From CAYTAP01 sp964435775 (GTDB lineage Bacteria > Planctomycetota > Phycisphaerae > Tepidisphaerales > Tepidisphaeraceae): 12,346 bases of DNA. The stretch covers positions 1-12,346 of the forward strand of contig CAYTAP010000115.1 of assembly GCA_964435775.1 (NCBI GenBank), written 5' to 3'. Made by a program: the position numbers and the translations under genes. Below the pieces are notes generated by a model, which was not told the origin of the DNA, did no database searches, and worked only from the letters and a program-made list of their open reading frames with translations. Positions 7,109-12,346 of this stretch are shown here, piece after piece (position 1 is the first letter of the stretch; each line of letters starts with the position of its first letter).

Positions 7109-7972
7109 TCACCCCATCAACTCGCGCACGAGCGGCGCGAGTTGCGCCCATAGCCTGGGATCGCGCGAGGCGTAGATCAGGTTCGTCTTCAACCAGTCGG
7201 CGAGATTGCCGATGTCATGTCGCCTGGCTTGCAGCACCACGCCATGAACCTTCTCGCGTTGAACGAGCAGTTTGAGCGCGTCGGTCAGTTGAATCTCGCC
7301 GCCCTTGCCCGGCGCGGTCTGGTCGAGGCAATCGAAGATCGTCGGCGTCAGGAGATATCGCGCCGCGATGGCCAGCCGGCTGGGCGCCTGGTCCCGCGCT
7401 GGCTTTTCCACCAGTGTTTCGATGCGGACCGACCCATCCGCCAGGCGCGCGCCGCCGACGATGCCGTAGCGATCCACCTTCTCCAGCGGCACTTCCTCCA
7501 GCCCGATGATCGAGGTGCCATGACGCGCATGCGCCTCAACGAGTTGGCTGGATGGCGAGACGTCTCCGGAAAAGATGGTGTCGCCCAGCAGGCAGAGGAA
7601 CGGGCAATCGCCAACGTGAAGCCTCGCCTGGTTGACGGCATCCCCCAGCCCGCGCTGTTCCGCCTGCCGCACCGCATGGATTTTGATCTTCGTCATCAGT
7701 GCGACGAGTGATTCCAGCAGTGCCGACTTGCCACTGGCCGAAAGCCGCTGCTCCAACTCGGCGTTGCGATCAAAATGATCCTCGATCGCGCGCTTGTCGC
7801 GCGAGGTGATGAGCAGGATGTCTTCGACGCCGGCGCCCGCCGCCTCCTCGACCACATATTGAATGGTGGGGCGGTCGAGCACCGGAAGCAGTTCCTTCGG
7901 AACCGCCTTGGCGACGGGGAGCATTCGCGTTCCGAAACCGGCGGCCGGGATGATCGCTTTGGATATGGTCAT
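7109..7972 (-). CDS. galU: UTP--glucose-1-phosphate uridylyltransferase (GalU type)
   Basis: GalU joins UTP and glucose-1-phosphate to give UDP-glucose and pyrophosphate in the cytoplasm. Related enzymes accept other sugar-1-phosphates. The 287-residue product has the nucleotide loop AAGFGTRMLPVAK (10-22) with PKELLPVLDRPTIQYVVEEA after it. It also has QAEQRGLGDAV (103-113), GDTIF (130-134) at the usual metal-binding position, LVEKP (187-191), GGEIQLTDAL (224-233) and HDIGN (252-256). It is close to the family length of about 290. I chose the ATG at 7972; a TTG at 7984 would add four residues. Neither has a clear ribosome site. The gene begins 66 bases after the stop of the GHMP kinase in the same direction, with no terminator between, so they are probably co-transcribed. 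That pairing raises the possibility that the natural substrate is the kinase's product rather than only glucose-1-phosphate. Confidence 0.93.
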   Translation of the reverse strand: MTISKAIIPAAGFGTRMLPVAKAVPKELLPVLDRPTIQYVVEEAAGAGVEDILLITSRDKRAIEDHFDRNAELEQRLSASGKSALLESLVALMTKIKIHAVRQAEQRGLGDAVNQARLHVGDCPFLCLLGDTIFSGDVSPSSQLVEAHARHGTSIIGLEEVPLEKVDRYGIVGGARLADGSVRIETLVEKPARDQAPSRLAIAARYLLTPTIFDCLDQTAPGKGGEIQLTDALKLLVQREKVHGVVLQARRHDIGNLADWLKTNLIYASRDPRLWAQLAPLVRELMG

Positions 7973-8038
7973 GACATTATGCAACGGGATGGACTAAAAG
8001 GAGGCGTCAGCGACGATTTTCGACACGTCGACGATGCC

Positions 8039-9040
8039 CTACACATCGAAGATCATCGGGCGAATCACCGTGCAGCGGATTTCCGCCAGGGCGTCGGAGA
8101 GTTGCTGGTAATGCTTGCCGTCCCGGTACAATCCCGTGATCGCGCCGCCGGAGCCGGCGAACTTGGCGCTGGCGCCGCTCGCCCGCGCGACTTCCACCAT
8201 CCGCAGGTTCTCCGGCGCGATGCTCATGATCGACCGCCGCAAATCGAAGCTGTCGTTCATCACCTTGCCCAGCGTTTCCCAGTCGCCGCCCATCAGAGCC
8301 TCCCGCCCGCGATCGGTCAGCTTGCGATAGGTCTGCATCGCCTCGACGACGGCCTTGTCGCCCCGATTGTACAAATCCCGCAGGTTGCGGTGGGGGACAT
8401 CGCTCACCTCCGCGCGCTCGGGGTCATAGGCGACATAGAGCGGCGGCATTTTCGGCGGCTTGAGCGGGATGTACTCCCCATACCCGCGTCCTTCAATCAG
8501 CTTCCGGTCAAAATCCATGTAGACCATCCCCTCGTGTGTCTGGATGACGCGATCCTGCAGACCGGCGCTGATGTTCAGCTCATCCTTTTCCACCGACAGG
8601 ATCAGCGCCGGTTGAAGGTGCAGTGGAATATTCACGTCGTAAAACCGCATCAGCGCCCGCATCGTGGCGACGATGATGGCGCTGGATCCCGACAAGCCAA
8701 CAAGCCGTGGAATATCGCTCTGAAAGCTCAGCGTGAAGTTGCGGTTGTGCAGTTCGTGGCCATGCTCATGGCAGAACTCGTGAAAGCGCTTGACGGTCGC
8801 CTTCATCAGCCGCAGGCCGCCGTAATAGCCGTGCAGCTTGATGTCGCGGAGGAACTCGCCGACGCTGCTGAATTGCGCCAAGTCGCCGTGCGTGGGCAAA
8901 ATCTCAAAGTGCGGGCTTTCCCACAGCTGCGCCGTCGCCTTGAAGTTGCGGATGACAAATGAAATCGTCTTGCCGAAATAGCCATCCGATGGATTCCCGA
9001 CAAGCCCGGCGCGGGCATACGCGTGCGTGGTGATGATCAT
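8039..9040 (-). CDS. GHMP-family sugar-1-kinase, glucuronokinase-like
   Basis: A member of the GHMP kinase fold, which phosphorylates a sugar at the anomeric carbon using ATP. The 333-residue protein shows a starting GNPSDGYFGKT (15-25) that binds the sugar, the ATP loop GLSGSSA (115-121), AGLQDR with D163 as likely catalytic base, and the third GHMP motif KFAGSGGA (293-300). It matches what I recall of plant glucuronokinase almost throughout: ARxGxxGNPSDxYFGxTIS, GYYGGxRL, IPRxxGLSGSSA, AGLQDRV, FDxRR and MVEVAR-KFxGSGGA. Glucuronate is therefore the best single guess, but galactose, fucose or arabinose cannot be ruled out. I chose the ATG at 9040; the frame is open back to 9223, but those residues are basic, repeat-derived and not homologous. 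A uridylyltransferase follows directly, as the second step of a kinase/pyrophosphorylase salvage route would require. Confidence 0.85.
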   Translation of the reverse strand: MIITTHAYARAGLVGNPSDGYFGKTISFVIRNFKATAQLWESPHFEILPTHGDLAQFSSVGEFLRDIKLHGYYGGLRLMKATVKRFHEFCHEHGHELHNRNFTLSFQSDIPRLVGLSGSSAIIVATMRALMRFYDVNIPLHLQPALILSVEKDELNISAGLQDRVIQTHEGMVYMDFDRKLIEGRGYGEYIPLKPPKMPPLYVAYDPERAEVSDVPHRNLRDLYNRGDKAVVEAMQTYRKLTDRGREALMGGDWETLGKVMNDSFDLRRSIMSIAPENLRMVEVARASGASAKFAGSGGAITGLYRDGKHYQQLSDALAEIRCTVIRPMIFDV

Positions 9041-9104
9041 GGGTTCGCTCAGTTGGGGCCGATTGTCGCATCGGGCATCACGAGTGCGCCGTTGCAACGG
9101 CCGG

Positions 9105-9133
9105 ATTGTAAGACAAACCGCCGCCGGTTTCAT
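9105..9133 (-). promoter_or_regulatory. Candidate promoter for the kinase-galU pair
   Basis: On the minus strand, TACAAT (9105-9110, five of six consensus bases) is preceded at 17 bases by ATGAAA (9128-9133), a weak -35. It lies about 65 bases upstream of the kinase ATG and downstream of the clpC terminator. Confidence 0.35.
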
Positions 9134-9171
9134 CTGTGCTGGTGGTGATGAAAGCAGGCGACTTGCATTCT

Positions 9172-9209
9172 CCCTCCCCCGCGTACGCGCGGGGGAGGGT
9201 CGGGGAGGG
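9172..9209. repeat. GC-rich hairpin repeat (CCCTCCCCCGCG / CGCGGGGGAGGG)
   Basis: A perfect 12-bp stem (9172-9183 with 9188-9199) closes a TACG tetraloop and is followed by a second GGGGAGGGG block (9202-9210). The form resembles the short GC-rich hairpin elements dispersed between genes in many GC-rich bacteria. It lies in the clpC-kinase spacer next to the terminator. Without the rest of the genome I cannot show that it is dispersed. Confidence 0.7.
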
Positions 9210-9227
9210 GGCTTCCATCCCATTCAC

Positions 9228-9259
9228 AAAAAAATCCCCCCGGTCCATGCCGGAGGGAT
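9228..9259 (-). terminator. Rho-independent terminator of clpC
   Basis: On the minus strand a 10-bp stem, ATCCCTCCGG (9250-9259) with CCGGGGGGAT (9234-9243), has one G-U pair and a 6-base loop. It runs straight into seven Ts (9228-9234). It sits about 70 bases after the clpC stop and is the strongest terminator in the window. Confidence 0.88.
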
Positions 9260-9328
9260 TGATTCAACTGAACGGTTCGCCACCTGATGCAGCGATTGCC
9301 CGCACGTTTCGCGCGGACGAACGACTTT

Positions 9329-11831
9329 TCAGGTCGCATCCGAACCGGCCTGTGCGAGTTCCTTCTTCTTCTCGTCGGCCGGCTTTTCCGTCGCCACGGC
9401 GTCGAAGAACAGGTGCTTGTTGTTCTCACCTTCATCCTTCACCGTGATCCGGATCAGGTCCTTGCCTTTGAAGTTGCCGCGAAGAATCTCCTCCGACAGC
9501 GGATCCTCCACATGCTGCTCGATGGCCCGGCGCAGCGGGCGGGCGCCGAAATCGGCGTTGGTGCCCTTGTCGGTCAGGAACGCCCTGGCCTCCTCGGACA
9601 ATTCCACGCGAAGCCCATGCTCGCCCAGCCGCTTGATCACCTTGCGCAGCTCGAACTCCACGATTTGCTCCAGGTGTTCGCGGGTAAGCGGCCGGAAGAC
9701 GATCACATCGTCCAGTCGCCCGATGAACTCCGGCCGGAAGTAGCGCTCGATCTCCTTCATCAGCATGTCCTTCATCTGCTGATAATTCGCCTCCTCCTCG
9801 CGCCCCTTGCTTCGAGGACTCAGACCAAACTTCGAGGCGCCGCCGCTCTTGATCATGTCCGCGCCGATGTTGCTCGTCATGATGAGCACGACGTTGCGGA
9901 AATCGACATGCCGACCGAACGAGTCGGTCAACCGTCCCTCCTCCATGATCTGAAGCAGCATGTTGAACACATCCGGGTGCGCCTTTTCCACCTCGTCCAG
10001 CAGCACCACGCTGTACGGCCGGCGGCGAATCCGCTCCGTGAGTTGCCCGCCTTCCTCATAGCCGACATATCCCGGCGGCGCGCCAATGAGGCGGCTGACG
10101 TTGTGCTTCTCCATGTACTCGCTCATGTCGATCTGGATCAGCGCATCATCATCCCCGAACATGAACTCCGCCAGCGCCTTGCTCAGCAGCGTCTTGCCCA
10201 CGCCGCTGGGGCCAAGGAACAAGAAGCTTCCCATCGGCCGATGCGGATCCTTCAGCCCGCTTCGCGCCCGGCGGATCGTCTTGGAAATCGTGTTGATCGC
10301 CTCATCCTGCGAGACGACGCGCTTGTGCAATTCCTTCTCGAGTTCGAGCAGGCGCTGCGCCTCCTCCTTCTCCAGACGGGTCAGCGGCACGCCGGTCATC
10401 TTGCTGACGACCTCTGCGATGACCTCCTCATCAACCACGCCGTCCACTTCCTTCGCCTTGTCGCGCCACTGCTTCTGCATCTCCTCCTTCTTGCGGCGGA
10501 GCGCCTCGGCGTCGTCGCGCAGCTTGGCGGCCTCCTCATACTCGGCGTTCTTCACCGCCTCATCCTTCTGAATGCTCAGCCGCTCGATCTGCTCCTCCAG
10601 GTCCGCCAGATTCGGCGGTTTGGTCATGCTCCGCAGCCGAATCCGCGCGCCCGCCTCGTCGAGCACGTCGATCGCCTTGTCCGGCAGTGCCCGCCCGGTG
10701 ATGTACCGATCCGACATCTCGACCGCCGACTCCAGCGCCGCATCAAGAATCCGCACCCGATGATGCGCCTCATACCGATCCCGCAGCCCCTTGAGGATCT
10801 GCACCGCATCCTCCTTGCTCGGCGGTTCCACCGTGATCGGCTGGAATCGCCGCGCCAGCGCCGCATCCTTCTCGATGNNNNNNNNNNNNNNNNNNNNNNN
10901 NNNNCGGCTTGGGCAGGGGGGGCGCATCAATCGCCCCCTCGGCGCCTCCCGCGCCGACGAGCGTGTGAAGCTCGTCGATGAAGAGGATGACGTTCTTGGC
11001 CCGTCGAACCTCATTCATGACCGCCTTGATCCGCTCCTCGAACTGCCCGCGATACTTGGTCCCCGCGACCATCATCGCCAGATCAAGCACGACGATCCGC
11101 CGATCGTGCAGGATTTCCGGCACATCGTTGGCGATGACCATCTGCGCCAGCCCCTCGACGATTGCCGTCTTCCCCACGCCCGCCTCACCGAGCAGGACCG
11201 GATTGTTCTTCTGCCGCCGGCAGAGGATCTGGATCACCCGTTCGATCTCGTTCTTGCGACCGATGACCGGGTCCAACTCCCCGCTCTTGGCCAGTTCATT
11301 CAAATCGCGCCCGAAGCTGTCCAGGGCCGGGGTCTTGCTCCCCTTCCCCTGGGGCGCCTGCTTTTCGCCGCCGGTTGTTTCTTCGCTTTCCACGCCTGCT
11401 CCCAGAAGGTTGAGAACCTCTTCCCGCACTTCCTCCACCTTCAATCCCAGATTCATCAGCACCTGCGCCGCCACCCCATCATGCTCGCGGAGCAATCCCA
11501 GCAGCAGGTGTTCGGTCCCGACATAATTGTGGTTCAGATTGCGGGCTTCCTCGATCGCATACTCAATGACCTTTTTCGCCCGCGGCGTCTGGGGCAATTT
11601 CCCCATCGTCACCATGTCCGGGCCGCTCTTGACGAGCTTCTCCACTTCCAGCCGCACCTTCCGCAGGTCCACGTCCAGATTTTTCAGCACATTGGCCCCC
11701 ACGCCGCTCCCTTCCTTCACCAAGCCCAGCAGAATGTGCTCGGTGCCGATGTATTCATGGTTAAACCGCTGGGCTTCCTGATTGGCCAGCGCCATCACCT
11801 TGCGGGCGCGATCCGTGAATCGTTCAAACAT
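9329..11831 (-). CDS. clpC: ATP-dependent Clp protease ATPase subunit ClpC (internal assembly gap)
   Basis: ClpC is a two-ring AAA+ unfoldase that feeds proteins to ClpP. The N-terminal part has two Clp N repeats (starting MFERFTDRARKVM; second half NYVGTEHLLLGLL). The first ATPase ring has Walker A GEAGVGKT (215-222) and Walker B VILFIDE (281-287). After the gap come IEKDAALARRFQP, a UVR-like coiled-coil segment (EYEEAAKLRDDAE), the second ring with GPSGVGKT and VVLLDEVEKAHPD, and the C-terminal domain (ADFGARPLRRAIEQHVEDPL). 309 codons precede the gap and 515 follow, so the intact protein should be near 845 residues, normal for ClpC. The two parts are in different frames only because 27 Ns stand for a gap of other length. 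The ATG at 11831 has an ideal AAGGAG site seven bases upstream (11839-11844); an in-frame TTG at 11837 is not needed. It is transcribed alone, with its own promoter and terminator. Confidence 0.97.
10878..10904. other. Assembly gap (27 N) inside clpC
   Basis: The gap falls between GAIDA...KP and IEKDAALARRFQ. ClpC proteins normally have about 21 residues here (a stretch like ALARGELQCIGATT...RKY). The codon phase on the two sides requires a missing length of 3k+2, so about 62 bases is expected, not 27. Confidence 0.95.
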
Positions 11832-11976
11832 GGGCAATCTCCTTGAGGGTCCGGCGAATGGTCTTCATGCCGCCGGCGTCACTGTTTCGTTCAATCGTCA
11901 TCGTTCCGACAGCCAGTGATACGGTTCACTCCGGCCACGGGTTCTACTGCGGTCCTGAGACGCTTCATCACGCCGA

Positions 11977-12004
11977 ATTGTAGATGGCTGGCTTTCGTAA
12001 TCAA
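11977..12004 (-). promoter_or_regulatory. Sigma-70-type promoter for clpC
   Basis: On the minus strand TTGATT (11999-12004) and TACAAT (11977-11982) are separated by 16 bases, a good match to the housekeeping consensus in otherwise GC-rich DNA. It lies about 146 bases upstream of the clpC ATG. I see no CtsR-like direct repeat or CIRCE inverted repeat beside it. Confidence 0.5.
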
Positions 12005-12122
12005 GGAAACCGCCGGCCGACCGCTCGCCACCATCACATTATCGGCCACGCCAATGGCCGACTCATGACAAAAAGCGGTCGGTGGGCAAACCCCAATGAT
12101 GGCATGTGACGAAAATTGAACG

Positions 12123-12190
12123 GGGTCCGGGGTCCAGGGTTCGGGGTCCAGGGTTCGGGGTTCGGGGTTTGTGCTGAACCCTGAACCCTC
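12123..12190. repeat. Inverted array of 7-base repeats (GGGTYCR)
   Basis: Seven exact tandem 7-mers run from 12123 to 12171: GGGTCCG, GGGTCCA, GGGTTCG, GGGTCCA, GGGTTCG, GGGTTCG and GGGTTTG. After a 2-base step the inverted form follows as CTGAACC, CTGAACC, CT (12174-12189), which can pair with the GGGTTCG units. Architecture and period match the array at 2314-2392, though the unit sequence is unrelated. Confidence 0.85.
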
Positions 12191-12235
12191 CGACACCTGC
12201 CATATTGGCAATCACTTTCGGAACAGGCACAAAGC

Positions 12236-12299
12236 GGTTCACGCGAAGGCGCGAAGGGCGCGAAGAGGAAAATGCGGATTGAACCACGAGGGCACGAAG
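12236..12299. repeat. CGCGAAGG-type short repeat cluster
   Basis: The stretch 12236-12265 reads GGTTCACGCGAAGG, CGCGAAGGG, CGCGAAG, with GCGAAG recurring every 8-9 bases. A related copy begins again at 12281 (GAACCACGAGGGCACGAAG). Variants of this motif are dispersed between genes in many environmental bacteria. It may mark a mobile or recombination-prone site; no protein is encoded. Confidence 0.65.
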
Positions 12300-12346
12300 C
12301 GGCTGTGTTTCCTGTCAAGTGTTTTTGACGAGGTTTAGTTCGTTCC

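Larger units (their letters stand above)
11838..12346. other. Region upstream of clpC, no convincing gene
   Basis: About 500 bases with no supported coding region. It holds the clpC ribosome site, a leader of about 145 bases, a promoter, an inverted array of GGGTYCR 7-mers and a CGCGAAGG-type repeat. The open frames here run through the repeats and look like artefacts. At the far end GTCAA and TTGAC (12314-12318, 12325-12329) form a short inverted repeat of unknown meaning. Confidence 0.65.

Noticed and set aside
7775..8962. Plus-strand open frame of about 395 codons
   Set aside because: Antisense to the kinase and galU start. The minus-strand genes have clear family motifs; this frame has none.
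9041..9223. Longer N terminus for the kinase, open back to 9223
   Set aside because: The extension is Arg/Pro-rich, partly encoded by the GC-rich hairpin repeat, and precedes the point where homology to GHMP kinases begins.
9287..10981. Long open frame on the plus strand, about 560 codons
   Set aside because: It lies antisense to clpC, crosses the N gap, and its product is rich in Leu, Arg and His with no recognisable motif. Such frames are common opposite GC-rich genes.
10791..11846. Plus-strand open frame opposite the N-terminal half of clpC
   Set aside because: It runs through the gap and is the mirror of strongly conserved ClpC codons.
12123..12190. CRISPR array
   Set aside because: The repeats are 7 bases, directly abutting with no spacers, and turn around into the inverted orientation. 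No cas gene is nearby.
11891..12211. Small minus-strand open frame upstream of clpC
   Set aside because: Part of it is a translation of the 7-mer array (repeated Pro-Glu-Pro-like units) and it covers the likely clpC promoter.
12314..12329. GTCAA / TTGAC inverted repeat as an operator
   Set aside because: Only five pairs, at the window edge, with no gene start nearby to regulate.

Overview
The window looks like a piece of a GC-rich planctomycete genome, most likely class Phycisphaerae or a close relative. It is probably a draft or metagenome-assembled scaffold, because it has two runs of N (10 and 27 bases), each inside a gene. The taxonomic call rests on the general look of the proteins: a sigma-70-like factor with a C-terminal membrane helix, a phosphohexomutase with a GEGNGG sugar loop, and planctomycete-like FtsH and ClpC. 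It is an inference, not the result of a search.

Layout, left to right. A short AT-rich segment of other origin abuts a truncated ftsH (minus). Divergent from ftsH is smpB (plus). A long inverted array of 7-base repeats separates smpB from a convergent phosphoglucosamine/phosphomannomutase-type gene (minus). Divergent from that is a type II NADH:quinone oxidoreductase (plus), whose end almost touches a convergent, membrane-anchored sigma-like gene (minus). All remaining genes are on the minus strand: a DPM1-like family 2 glycosyltransferase (interrupted by the first gap near its start), a GalU-type nucleotidyltransferase, a GHMP kinase closely resembling plant glucuronokinase, and clpC (interrupted by the second gap). 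About 500 bases beyond the clpC start hold a good promoter and two more short-repeat elements, but no convincing gene.

Two functional themes recur. One is protein quality control: FtsH and ClpC are AAA+ protease components, and SmpB works with tmRNA to rescue ribosomes and tag the stalled products that such proteases degrade. The other is sugar-nucleotide and envelope-glycan supply: a phosphohexomutase, a uridylyltransferase, a sugar-1-kinase and a glycosyltransferase. The kinase and uridylyltransferase are adjacent and in the same direction. By analogy with the plant pathway they could form a two-step salvage route from a free sugar (possibly glucuronate) to a UDP-sugar; this is the most interesting functional hypothesis in the window.

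The spacers are unusually rich in short repeats. Two unrelated families have a strict 7-base period and the same head-to-head, hairpin-forming layout. A GC-rich hairpin repeat and a 'CGCGAAGG' repeat occur as well.
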